Position numbers and translations under genes: made by a program
Notes under the pieces: generated by a model
Seen by the model: the letters and a program-made list of their open reading frames with translations, nothing else
The model's database searches: none
What the model was told of the DNA's origin: nothing
From: an uncultured Clostridium sp.
GTDB taxonomy: Bacteria; Bacillota_I; Bacilli_A; RF39; UBA660
DNA length: 40,982 nt
Reading direction: 5' to 3'
NCBI GenBank assembly: GCA_946414595.1
Contig: CAMKPE010000017.1
Span: 1-40,982, forward strand
In this document: in pieces, positions 17,673 to 25,248 of the stretch
Layout: every line of letters begins with the position of its first letter
Numbering within the stretch: the first letter of the stretch is position 1

Positions 17673-18881
17673 CCATCTAAATGTTGGATAATATCCATTC
17701 CATGGTGAATTAACGTATTTTCCGTTTTCAACCATAGATGTACTTGTTCCTCCATCCATACTGGCTGCATTTACTGCGCCATATCTTTCTAATATGTCTG
17801 CAAGATCTTTATAACTAGCACCTTGTGAATGTGATTGTAAGCCATCGACAACAAGTAATAGAACAACTCCATCAGCTCTTTGTCCTATGGCAGTTCTTCC
17901 ACATTCCCAATATGTCTGGTTATTTTTGTATTGGTTAACACCGTTGACTATTAAAAAAGGGCCCCAGTCAACAGCATCACGAATACCTGCATTAATTGCT
18001 TCTTCAGTACTCATGTATTTTAATATTAATTTATTTTCTTTATTGAATCCTACGATACCTCCACCGAAGTCTCCTCTTCTAAATGTAGTATCAAGTTTTC
18101 CGTCAATAAATACGTCACCATGAGGTATTCCTCCATTACTGTTCCAGAATGGATCATAGAACCCTCCTGCGTTAATTGCAACAAGAGCATTATTTTTTCT
18201 AGCTATTGTAGCAAGTGTTTCACCATAAGCGTTATCATCAACTCCTGCCCCACTACTCTTTGCAAGTTTGACATGACTTGGATCATATACAACAGCTAAA
18301 TATCCAACATAGTTAGAACCAGTACCACTAGTCTTCCCAGTTAGTTTTATAATCTTGTATATTTGACCTTCCTCATGTTCCATGATTTCTTGTTCGTATT
18401 TATTGGCATATAAATTCAAATTATAATCAACATCAAAATCAATGATGTCAGTTTCCATTTCTTCTTCATCATTTGAATAATCATCAAGTGTATATTTGCT
18501 ATATATTTGTCCAGCTAGATCTTGATATCTAATTGAACTACTACTAGAGCTAATTAACCACTCTTTGAAGTTTTCATCATAATAAATGAAATGGACTGCC
18601 GAAACGTTTTCAAAAACAAATACACTAAAGAATACAAATACTGCAACTTTTGCAAACATATTCTTTTTTGTGAATATCATATTATCTTTTACTAATTGAA
18701 TAAACGTAATAACCAAAACAATTAAACAAATACATATTGATAAAACTATTGATGTCTTAAATAATGAACTATACTTTTCATAATTATTAAGTATTACTAC
18801 GAAAAAAGAGCATAATAATGGAGTAATAAAAAGTGATAACAAAAATAAAATTTTACAGATGTCAAACTTTTTATTCTTCAT
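17643..18881 (-). CDS. Membrane-anchored phosphodiester glycosidase (NAGPA domain), element 2 cargo
   Basis: The 412-residue protein has three N-terminal hydrophobic segments (about residues 12-32, 40-64 and 76-96), an acidic linker and a C-terminal NAGPA-type phosphodiester glycosidase domain. Domain landmarks are YLAVVYDPSHVKLA, ALVAINAGGFYDP, IPHGDVFIDGK, WGPFLIVNG, RTAIGQRADGVVLLLVVDG and NAASMDGGTSTSMV. The family removes sugars linked through phosphodiesters (the mammalian uncovering enzyme; bacterial members act on wall or exopolysaccharide). The topology places the enzyme outside the cell, so it could modify surface polymers such as teichoic acid (inference). AGGAGG precedes the ATG. 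Confidence 0.9.
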   Translation of the reverse strand: MKNKKFDICKILFLLSLFITPLLCSFFVVILNNYEKYSSLFKTSIVLSICICLIVLVITFIQLVKDNMIFTKKNMFAKVAVFVFFSVFVFENVSAVHFIYYDENFKEWLISSSSSSIRYQDLAGQIYSKYTLDDYSNDEEEMETDIIDFDVDYNLNLYANKYEQEIMEHEEGQIYKIIKLTGKTSGTGSNYVGYLAVVYDPSHVKLAKSSGAGVDDNAYGETLATIARKNNALVAINAGGFYDPFWNSNGGIPHGDVFIDGKLDTTFRRGDFGGGIVGFNKENKLILKYMSTEEAINAGIRDAVDWGPFLIVNGVNQYKNNQTYWECGRTAIGQRADGVVLLLVVDGLQSHSQGASYKDLADILERYGAVNAASMDGGTSTSMVENGKYVNSPWNGYYPTFRWLPNAWVVVP

Positions 18882-18890
18882 CTTATCCTC

Positions 18891-19436
18891 CTACTTAATC
18901 ATATCTAGAATACTTTTTGATTCTTCAATTTCTTTAGATAATAATTCTAAATTCTTCTTTCCTTTATTAACCGCATATTTGTTATACGAATCAATAACTG
19001 TATTGTATTGTTCAATCATTAATCCATATGAATCATACATATTCATATAATTATTTTTGAAACTTTGACACTTATTATTCATGCTCTTATTGTTTAGGTT
19101 GTATCTACAATCATTTATTAATTCATTAGCAGTGATATTCAATCTATAGATTTTTTCTTTAACTAAATCGATTTTTTCTTCAATCTTTGTGCTTTCTTTA
19201 TCAAAATCATCTAAGTAAATATTCATTAATTTTGATATGTCAACAATACTGTTTTTTACGTCAATCGCACCGGTTTTAAATTCTTCGTAATAGTAATCTA
19301 CTTTTTTTACTATACGTTTGCTTTCTTCGATATCATCATAATAATTTTTGATTGATGCCGAAGCATGATCCACAAACATTAAAGAAACACCGAATATTAT
19401 AAAGACAAAACCTAAATGGATAAAAATATTCCTCAT
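18891..19436 (-). CDS. Single-pass coiled-coil protein, element 2 cargo (unknown function)
   Basis: This 181-residue protein has an N-terminal hydrophobic segment (IFIHLGFVFIIFGVSLMFV) followed by an almost fully helical, charged region with coiled-coil character (heptad-like IEEKIDLVKEKIYRLNITAN and LLSKEIEESKSILDMI). Two cysteines (NDCRYN, NKCQSF) could form a disulfide outside the cell. I start at the ATG 19436. The GTG at 19448 lies in the ribosome binding site. It is 9 nt upstream of the glycosidase gene, so the two are co-transcribed from a promoter inside the element. It may partner the glycosidase at the membrane (inference). Confidence 0.75.
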   Translation of the reverse strand: MRNIFIHLGFVFIIFGVSLMFVDHASASIKNYYDDIEESKRIVKKVDYYYEEFKTGAIDVKNSIVDISKLMNIYLDDFDKESTKIEEKIDLVKEKIYRLNITANELINDCRYNLNNKSMNNKCQSFKNNYMNMYDSYGLMIEQYNTVIDSYNKYAVNKGKKNLELLSKEIEESKSILDMIK

Positions 19437-19449
19437 AAGTATCACCACT

Positions 19450-19497
19450 ATTATAGTTTATAATCACATATTGTTTTTGTAAACTAGTATACAAAAA
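19450..19497 (-). promoter_or_regulatory. Promoter region of the element 2 cargo operon with operator-like dyad
   Basis: Minus strand: TATAAT (19450-19455) and an overlapping TATAAA (19457-19462) lie upstream of the cargo genes. The -35 region carries an 8-bp perfect inverted repeat (TTTTTGTA at 19474-19481, TACAAAAA at 19490-19497, 8-nt spacer) that contains a TTTACA -35-like box. The dyad could be a repressor site or a weak terminator after the recombinase. No T run follows it, which favours the former. Confidence 0.5.
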
Positions 19498-19521
19498 ATA
19501 TTTTAAAATTTTACACAATTT

Positions 19522-20448
19522 TTACTGTAAATTTTTATTACATTTTTTACAATAAAAATATTTATAAAAAATAAATTTATTTTTTTTAATAGAAAAATAT
19601 TTACATTCTTTTTTTGTTAATATACTTCCACAATATGTACAATTATTTTTTTTGTTTTTTTCTTCAATTATTTTTTTAGTTGTATTAAATAATAATTCAT
19701 CTATTATTGATTCATGTTTCCCTTTTATTTCAAAATAATTATTCTTATTTATTCCATATCTTACATATCCAATATAATTTTTATTTAATAAAATATTTTT
19801 TATTTTTTTATAATCAAAATTTTCTAAATTATATTTTTTATTTATTAGTCTTGCAACTTCTGAATAATTTTTATTTTTTAAAAAATATTTAAAAATATCT
19901 TTAACTATTTTTGATTTTTTTAAATCTATTTTTTGTATTTTTTCTCCCTTATTTTTTTTATAACCAAAACTTATATTTTTATTTGCAATTGTATACCCTT
20001 CTCTTACTTTCCTTTCAAGACCAAATTTTACTCTTTCTGCAATTGTCTCTCTTTCAAATTCTGCAAAGATTCCAATTATTTTTATAAACATTCTTCCAGT
20101 TGAAGATTTAGTATCAATTGACTCAGTTAAAGAGTTAAAAGAACAATTATATTCATTGAATAATTCTATTAAATCAATTAAGTCTTTTGTTGATCTTGTT
20201 AGTCTATCTATTTTGTATACTAAAACATTATCTATGTTATTGTATTTAATATCATCAATCATTTTTAAAAGAGCTGGTCTTTCATTTATGTTTTTACCAC
20301 TTATTCCTTCATCAGAATATACATCATATATATCCCACTCTTTTATGTTACAAAAACTTTTTAATTTATCTATTTGAGCTCTTATGGAAAAACCATGCTG
20401 TGCTTGTTCTTCTGTAGATACTCTTACATATATTCCTGTTTTATTCAT
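19522..20448 (-). CDS. Serine recombinase of element 2
   Basis: This recombinase has 308 residues from the ATG at 20448 (or 321 from an in-frame TTG at 20487 inside the terminal repeat). Its resolvase domain has GIYVRVSTEEQ (nucleophile Ser11), DEGISGK, VYKIDRLTRSTKD and EFERETIAERVKFG. A short recombinase domain follows (SFGYKKNKG, YSEVARLINKKY, NKNYIGYVRYGI), then a four-cysteine zinc ribbon (CTYCG...CKKCNK) that ends the protein. It lacks the long C-terminal coiled-coil region of typical 450-550-residue members. Its DNA is even more AT-rich than the cargo genes. No Shine-Dalgarno or promoter precedes it in the integrated state, and its start abuts the host junction. Confidence 0.9.
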   Translation of the reverse strand: MNKTGIYVRVSTEEQAQHGFSIRAQIDKLKSFCNIKEWDIYDVYSDEGISGKNINERPALLKMIDDIKYNNIDNVLVYKIDRLTRSTKDLIDLIELFNEYNCSFNSLTESIDTKSSTGRMFIKIIGIFAEFERETIAERVKFGLERKVREGYTIANKNISFGYKKNKGEKIQKIDLKKSKIVKDIFKYFLKNKNYSEVARLINKKYNLENFDYKKIKNILLNKNYIGYVRYGINKNNYFEIKGKHESIIDELLFNTTKKIIEEKNKKNNCTYCGSILTKKECKYFSIKKNKFIFYKYFYCKKCNKNLQ

Positions 20449-20477
20449 CACTATAATATATTTATTTTTTTCTTTTT

Positions 20478-20493
20478 TAGAACTCAAGTGAAG
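20478..20493 (+). repeat. Right end of element 2: inverted-repeat arm plus core GTGAAG
   Basis: TAGAACTCAA (20478-20487), the exact reverse complement of the left arm, followed by the core GTGAAG (20488-20493), which continues into host ATPase codons. Confidence 0.88.
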
Positions 20494-20663
20494 CTGTTAG
20501 TATATCTGACAAAGTAGTTGTTCTATCTAAAAGGCCTGCTACTGTAAAAAATATTTATGAGATTAAATATGTGGATAAAAATTATCCAACCGAAAATAGA
20601 AACACAAAAGAGTTTTTAGATTACTATAATATGATATGGAAAGAGTTAGATATTAATGTTTAG
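20490..20663 (+). pseudogene. ABC importer ATPase, 3' part
   Basis: This encodes the missing C-terminus of the ATPase (EAVSISDKVVVLSKRPATVK onward, ending FLDYYNMIWKELDINV), 57 residues including the typical DKVVVLSKRP segment after the H-loop. It has no start of its own here. Its TAG stop overlaps the permease ATG by 8 nt. Confidence 0.88.
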
Positions 20664-21438
20664 TAATGAACACAAATTATTTATAAAAAAAGAAAAGAAG
20701 AAAAAGAAAATAATAATATTTTCACAAATAATAATTGTTATTTTATTAATAGTTATTTGGCAGTTTCTATCTGATAAAAAAATAATAAATACTTTCTTAT
20801 TTTCTTCACCTCTAAGTATAGTTAATACGATTTATAATTTTGATAAAGTAGAACTATTTAATCATATTATGATAACTACTTATGAAACATTAATAAGTTT
20901 TTTAATAGCATCATTTTTTGGTTTATTAATTGCCAGTATTTTATGGTCAAATGATATGATAGCGAAAGTAATTGATCCATTCTTGAATATTTTTAATTCT
21001 CTTCCAAAAGTTGCTCTTGGTCCATTAATAATTATTTGGTTTGGAACAGGAATTGACTCAATAATTGTAATGGCACTTTTAATATCACTTTTATTAAGTA
21101 TTATTAACATTTATAATTCATTTATATTAACAGAAAAGAATTATATTATTTTATTAAAAAGTTTAGGTGCAAATAAATACCAAATATTTTTTAAAATAAT
21201 ATTACCATTTAATAAGAAAAATATTTTTAATGCTTTTAAAATAAATATTAGTATGTCTTTAATTGGTGTCATTATGGGAGAATTATTAGTATCTAAAAGA
21301 GGTCTTGGCTATTTAATAATGTATGGATCACAAGTATTTAATATTAATTTAATTATTACTAGTGTATTTATATTAGGTGTTTTATCTTACATAATATTTT
21401 TTATAATTAATAAAATAGAAAAATATTTTTTTAAATAA
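20656..21438 (+). CDS. ABC importer permease
   Basis: The 260-residue membrane protein has about six transmembrane helices and the SsuC/TauC/NrtB-type inner-membrane fold. SLPKVALGPLIIIWFGTG matches a conserved stretch of this family, and the EAA-like loop reads SLGANKYQIFFKIILP. The final VIMGELLVSKRGLGYLI segment is also characteristic. It forms the channel partner of the interrupted ATPase and binding protein. It is intact, but in the present arrangement it lies downstream of both insertions and relies on the broken ATPase 3' part for translational coupling. No separate promoter or strong ribosome binding site is evident, so expression is probably low unless the elements excise (inference). 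Confidence 0.92.
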   Translation: MFSNEHKLFIKKEKKKKKIIIFSQIIIVILLIVIWQFLSDKKIINTFLFSSPLSIVNTIYNFDKVELFNHIMITTYETLISFLIASFFGLLIASILWSNDMIAKVIDPFLNIFNSLPKVALGPLIIIWFGTGIDSIIVMALLISLLLSIINIYNSFILTEKNYIILLKSLGANKYQIFFKIILPFNKKNIFNAFKINISMSLIGVIMGELLVSKRGLGYLIMYGSQVFNINLIITSVFILGVLSYIIFFIINKIEKYFFK

Positions 21439-21460
21439 AAAGAACTATAATAGTTCTTTT
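21437..21460. terminator. Bidirectional terminator between the permease and sortase genes
   Basis: A 10-bp stem (AAAAGAACTA / TAGTTCTTTT, loop TAA) overlaps both convergent stop codons, with T runs in both directions. Confidence 0.88.
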
Positions 21461-21980
21461 AAATTGGTTCACAAACAACTACTAAAAAATTCTTTTTATC
21501 ATTTGGATTGCAAGTATATAAAATTAATTTTCTTGAATTGTTTGAATTATTAAAACTTATGCTTCCATCTTTTTCATCTAAATATTTTTTTACTACTTTA
21601 TATTTATAAATTTTATTATTATATTTTATTTCTACTACATCATTAATATTAATCTTATTTAAATTTTTAAAATAAGCATACTTCCCAGTTCCTGAATGTG
21701 CCCCAATTAGTAATACTCCATTTTTATCTGGCATACTAGAACCTTTAAGTATTATTACATTTTTATCAATATTATTTAAACTACTTTCAAAATTAAATAT
21801 CTTATTATCAATATATAATTTTGGTATTTTTATAGACATTATTTCTTCTTTGTTTTCTTGTTTTTCTTTTTCGATTATAGCAATACAATCCTGTTCTACA
21901 TCTTTGGCTAAAAGTGCTGCTTGATATGTATAATAGGATGATGCTAAAGTGACAAAAATAAACAACGTAGCTTTAAGCAT
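21459..21980 (-). CDS. Small sortase, probably dedicated to the adjacent surface protein
   Basis: The 173-residue protein has an N-terminal membrane helix and a sortase beta-barrel: MSIKIPKLYIDNKIF at the start of the domain, GAHSG (catalytic His95) and LILYTCNP (catalytic Cys157). The third catalytic residue, an Arg normally found shortly after the Cys before an LVV strand, is not visible; the sequence reads DKKNFLVVV. It may be replaced, or activity may be altered. AGGAG lies 6 nt before the ATG, which sits inside the end of the upstream surface-protein gene (37-nt overlap). Sortases join such proteins covalently to the wall or into pili. Confidence 0.88.
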   Translation of the reverse strand: MLKATLFIFVTLASSYYTYQAALLAKDVEQDCIAIIEKEKQENKEEIMSIKIPKLYIDNKIFNFESSLNNIDKNVIILKGSSMPDKNGVLLIGAHSGTGKYAYFKNLNKININDVVEIKYNNKIYKYKVVKKYLDEKDGSISFNNSNNSRKLILYTCNPNDKKNFLVVVCEPI

Positions 21981-23404
21981 ACAACGCTCCTAATCATGTT
22001 CTTTAATGAAATAAAATTAATGTGTGTAATTCCTGCATTTGGTACTTCCACTTTGAAATCATTAAATACAATTGTTTCACTTACATTATTATCTTCACCA
22101 ACTACTAATTTATAATCATCAGCCTTTTTATAACCATTTGTAGTATTAACTTGTTTTATTGTATATTCTCCATATGGTAATTCAAAAGTTAACTCACCAT
22201 TTGAATCTGTAATACCTGTGAATACCAATTCATTATTCTTATCATATACATTAAATACAATATCTTTTTCTCTTTTCATTTTATTGTTATTAAAGTCTTC
22301 TAAACTTCCATAATTTTTAATAATAGTTATCTTACTTTTTATAACATAATTTCCTAGTCTTACATTTTGTACCAATGAATCATTATCAATATTTATTTCA
22401 TAATATTCATTATCAACATAATAACCTACTCCTGCGCTTTCTTCTTTAACATAATATTTTCCAAAACTTAGAGAACTAAACTCTGCTTCATTATTTTCTA
22501 CAGTAGATTTAGTTATATAGTTCATATCTTCATCGTATACTGCATATACTGCACCATCTAAACTAGCTTCTCCTTGAGGATCAATTAAATCAGTATCTTT
22601 ATCTACTTTTGTAACTGTAATTGAACCGGATTTAACTGATACTTTTATTTTGTATTCAATTGGTGTAATATTGCCTTTTTCAATTAAACTTTGACTTCCA
22701 TCATTTGTAAAAAACATAAAACTATTTTTATAAATATTACCAGCTCGTTCAAGAACAATTTCACCATCTTTTTCCTCACTAGCATTAATAATTAATTTAT
22801 TGTTTTCTATCTTAGCATCAAAATCACTTTTTGAAATTGTATAGTACTTAAGTACATTATTGCTATCAGATAATTCTACTTTAGTATTAATACTTGTAAC
22901 AACTTCTTTATCAATTGAAGGTATTGTATTATAGCTATTAACTAGTTCATTTAATTCATTAATTTCATTATCATATGGATGTATTACCGCTCTTGTATTT
23001 GGATTAACCCATTCAAATTTATTATTTGGATACAATGTCCTCCATATTACCATTTGAGTAATAGATACCCATTTCTTTTCAGTGTGATTCTTATAACCAT
23101 ATCCATAATAAGATATTAGTTTTATTTTATTCCACATATCATTTGATAATCCAAATTGTGAATTACTACTTGAATAAGTTGAATAATCTACTAAATCAAT
23201 AAAAGGTTCAAGACAGTACGCAGTAGAACCTGTTTCTAAATCTCTTATTTCTTTAGCATTCTTAAAATAATAAACATTATCTTTCATCTTATAATACATA
23301 ATATCTTTTAGCTCGGTAACATTATAAGCTGCAAAACTTCTTTCTAAAGCATGAACACTAACACAACAGAAAAACAATATAAATATAAGCAAAAACTTTT
23401 TCAT
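21944..23404 (-). CDS. Thioester-domain surface protein (putative covalent adhesin)
   Basis: The 486-residue secreted protein has a signal peptide (about 1-19) and an N-terminal thioester domain with AYCLEP (Cys64) and SITQMVIW (Gln117), the pair that forms an internal Cys-Gln thioester in Gram-positive adhesins. Two Cna-B/SpaA-like beta modules follow (about 258-350 and 358-448; each with a GKYYVKEESA or GEYTIKQVNT strand). The sorting motif is VPNAG (about 454-458). The tail after it has Lys and Arg inside the hydrophobic stretch and is a poor membrane anchor. It overlaps the sortase gene, so the tail may be constrained by that overlap or degenerate. AGGAGGG precedes the ATG. Confidence 0.88.
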   Translation of the reverse strand: MKKFLLIFILFFCCVSVHALERSFAAYNVTELKDIMYYKMKDNVYYFKNAKEIRDLETGSTAYCLEPFIDLVDYSTYSSSNSQFGLSNDMWNKIKLISYYGYGYKNHTEKKWVSITQMVIWRTLYPNNKFEWVNPNTRAVIHPYDNEINELNELVNSYNTIPSIDKEVVTSINTKVELSDSNNVLKYYTISKSDFDAKIENNKLIINASEEKDGEIVLERAGNIYKNSFMFFTNDGSQSLIEKGNITPIEYKIKVSVKSGSITVTKVDKDTDLIDPQGEASLDGAVYAVYDEDMNYITKSTVENNEAEFSSLSFGKYYVKEESAGVGYYVDNEYYEINIDNDSLVQNVRLGNYVIKSKITIIKNYGSLEDFNNNKMKREKDIVFNVYDKNNELVFTGITDSNGELTFELPYGEYTIKQVNTTNGYKKADDYKLVVGEDNNVSETIVFNDFKVEVPNAGITHINFISLKNMIRSVVCLKLRCLFLSL

Positions 23405-23517
23405 AAAACCCTCCTTTTCTATTTGCTATACTTATATCTTTATACATCGAAGAAAAATTTCCTCATATAAATTTAAATATTTAATATTTTTTTATTTCTT
23501 TTGTTATTATTTTTTAT

Positions 23518-23523
23518 TATAAT
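23518..23523 (+). promoter_or_regulatory. -10 element of the AAA+ ATPase gene
   Basis: TATAAT, 22 nt before the ATG, in a 141-nt divergent intergenic region of nearly pure A/T. The -35 is not convincing. AAGGTGGG is the ribosome binding site. Confidence 0.5.
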
Positions 23524-23545
23524 AGATAACTAAGGTGGGTTTTGT

Positions 23546-25153
23546 ATGGGCAAAATTAAAGATGTAGCAATTAAATATAAAGTAGTTAAAGTTGCAGACG
23601 ATAAGTTTCTATTATTTCCATTACAATTGCTTAAAGGTGAATGTGATGCTTTCTTTTTTGATGACGGAAATGAAACTATCCCTATGGCTAACTATTTAAA
23701 AGATTTAACTGAAAATGAAATTGTTGCAGATAGATTATATTCTATTGATGAACTAGAAGAAAGATATGATATAAAGTATGATGGAACTGATTTTCTTCTT
23801 GATTACTTTTTTGATGATTATAGTCAAACACTTATTTTTATAGATGTTGATGCTAAAAATGATATTTTAAAGAAAAACGAAGTTAATATCAAAGACTTTG
23901 AAGAAAGACAATTTGATATGACATATTTCTTAGATAAAAAAAGACCTATGGTTGCACTAGGATTTGATCATTTAAACGAATTATTAAGCGAAACTGATTT
24001 AAAAAGAGTACAAACATTATTAAGTAGATTCAAAAAAGAAATGGAAATATTTGATTCGTCTTTTAGAAAAAAAGGAGTAACAAGAATTCAATTAAAAAAT
24101 GGTGAAATAAAAGAATTTGATTTAAATAAAAAAATAAATGAATTAACTCAAAACAAACAACCTGCTAAAACAGAAGATAAATCAGTACCAGGTGACTTTT
24201 CATATAATGGTTTATGTAATTATATAAAAGAAAGAGTATTTGGTCATGATGATGAAATAGAAACTATAGCAAAAGTTATATATAAAAATGCTACTGCACA
24301 AAAAGGAGATACAATTTACTCTGTACTTATAGCAGGACCAACCGGTGTTGGTAAAACTGAAACAATGTTAGCAGCAAGCGAATATCTAGATTTACCTTTT
24401 GTAGAAGGAAATGCAGCAAACCTTGTTCCTCAAGGAATTAAAGGAACAAGTATTGAAGATATTTTAGCATCTCTTTATATTCAAACTAATTATGATCTTG
24501 CTAAGGCACAAAGAGGTATTGTATTCTTAGATGAATATGATAAATTAAATGATTCAGAATTAGAAATAAAAAGCAGTTTAAAAAGCATTCTTTTAACATT
24601 TAATCAAGGTGGAAAATTCCCAATTGATAGAGATGAATTTAGCGTTATTTTTGATACAAAAATGTTAACTAGAGGATTTGCAGGTGTATTTGAACTAATA
24701 TGGGGAAATCCAAAAACTCTTGGTTTTGGTGCTCAAAAAACTGAAACAGAAATTAAAAATGAATTAGAATTAAGAAAAAGAATTATTGAGAAAGAATATT
24801 TCACAAGAGAAGAATTAGATAGAATACGTGAAATGGTAGCATATTCTGATTTATCTAAAGAAACTAGAAAAAGAATATTATTAAGTTCAAAATTAAGTGA
24901 GCTTAAAAATACAATTAATAGATATAAAAGAGATTATGATATTGATATTATTCCTGAAGAAGGTTATATAGATGCTATTCTAGAACAGATTGAAAAAGAT
25001 GCACAAGGAATGAGAGTTGCAAATAACTTAGTTACTTATTCACTAGATAATGCTGAAAAAGAAATACTAAGAAGTGGTGCTAAAAATAAAAAACTAATTT
25101 TAACAAGAGAAACAGCTATTGATAGAACTAAATTTGATTTAACTAATAAATAA
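23546..25153 (+). CDS. Stand-alone ClpX/ClpA-type AAA+ ATPase with unrecognised N-terminal half
   Basis: The C-terminal ~300 of 535 residues form an AAA_2-type module: Walker A AGPTGVGKT (264-271), a GNAANLVPQGIKGTSIED pore-loop region, Walker B IVFLDEYDKL (325-330), sensor-1-like segment and a C-terminal small domain (DAQGMRVANNLV). This is closest in layout to ClpX (GPTGxGKT, LDExDK). The N-terminal ~215 residues are acidic (for example FFFDDGNETIPM, YFFDDYSQTLIFIDVD) and match no domain I know. There is no ClpX zinc finger and I see no IGF-type ClpP loop. A protein-remodelling role is inferred. It is monocistronic with its own promoter and terminator, and divergent from the adhesin gene. 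Confidence 0.8.
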   Translation: MGKIKDVAIKYKVVKVADDKFLLFPLQLLKGECDAFFFDDGNETIPMANYLKDLTENEIVADRLYSIDELEERYDIKYDGTDFLLDYFFDDYSQTLIFIDVDAKNDILKKNEVNIKDFEERQFDMTYFLDKKRPMVALGFDHLNELLSETDLKRVQTLLSRFKKEMEIFDSSFRKKGVTRIQLKNGEIKEFDLNKKINELTQNKQPAKTEDKSVPGDFSYNGLCNYIKERVFGHDDEIETIAKVIYKNATAQKGDTIYSVLIAGPTGVGKTETMLAASEYLDLPFVEGNAANLVPQGIKGTSIEDILASLYIQTNYDLAKAQRGIVFLDEYDKLNDSELEIKSSLKSILLTFNQGGKFPIDRDEFSVIFDTKMLTRGFAGVFELIWGNPKTLGFGAQKTETEIKNELELRKRIIEKEYFTREELDRIREMVAYSDLSKETRKRILLSSKLSELKNTINRYKRDYDIDIIPEEGYIDAILEQIEKDAQGMRVANNLVTYSLDNAEKEILRSGAKNKKLILTRETAIDRTKFDLTNK

Positions 25154-25157
25154 AAAC

Positions 25158-25181
25158 AGAACTAATAATTAGTTCTTTTTT
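25158..25181 (+). terminator. Intrinsic terminator of the AAA+ ATPase gene
   Basis: An 8-bp stem (AGAACTAA / TTAGTTCT, loop TAA) and a run of six T directly after the stop codon. Confidence 0.9.
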
Positions 25182-25216
25182 ATTGTAATAATATCTTTAG
25201 TAATTCCTCAACTTAA

Positions 25217-25244
25217 TTAAAAAAAATAGGATTTTTCCTATTTT
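25217..25244 (-). terminator. Intrinsic terminator of the small membrane protein gene
   Basis: An 8-bp stem (AAAATAGG / CCTATTTT, loop ATTTTT) followed on the minus strand by six T. It lies just past the stop at 25249. Confidence 0.85.
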
Positions 25245-25248
25245 ATAT

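Larger units (their letters stand above)
17614..20493. mobile_element. Element 2: 2.87-kb serine-recombinase element inside the ABC ATPase gene
   Basis: It is bounded by direct copies of GTGAAG, with perfect 10-bp inverted arms just inside them. When circularised the junction reads TAGAACTCAA-GTGAAG-TTGAGTTCTA, a symmetric recombinase site. Deleting 2,874 bp restores the ATPase frame exactly. All three genes are on the minus strand: the recombinase at the right end, then a coiled-coil membrane protein, then a phosphodiester glycosidase whose stop is 14 nt from the left arm. Recombinase and cargo differ from element 1, so the two insertions are independent. Confidence 0.9.

Noticed and set aside
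14018..21438. Elements 1 and 2 as group II introns, insertion sequences or conjugative elements
   Set aside because: No reverse transcriptase, DDE transposase, relaxase or type IV secretion genes are present. The serine recombinases, short shared cores and exact frame restoration point to site-specific integration.
21944..22010. Frameshift joining the adhesin tail to the sortase N-terminal helix
   Set aside because: The sortase frame has a TAG just before its ATG, and AGGAG is well placed for a separate start, so a fusion is unlikely.
23405..23545. Replication origin or RNA gene in the very AT-rich divergent gap
   Set aside because: Only promoter-like and ribosome-site sequences are visible. 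There are no DnaA-box clusters or stable hairpins.
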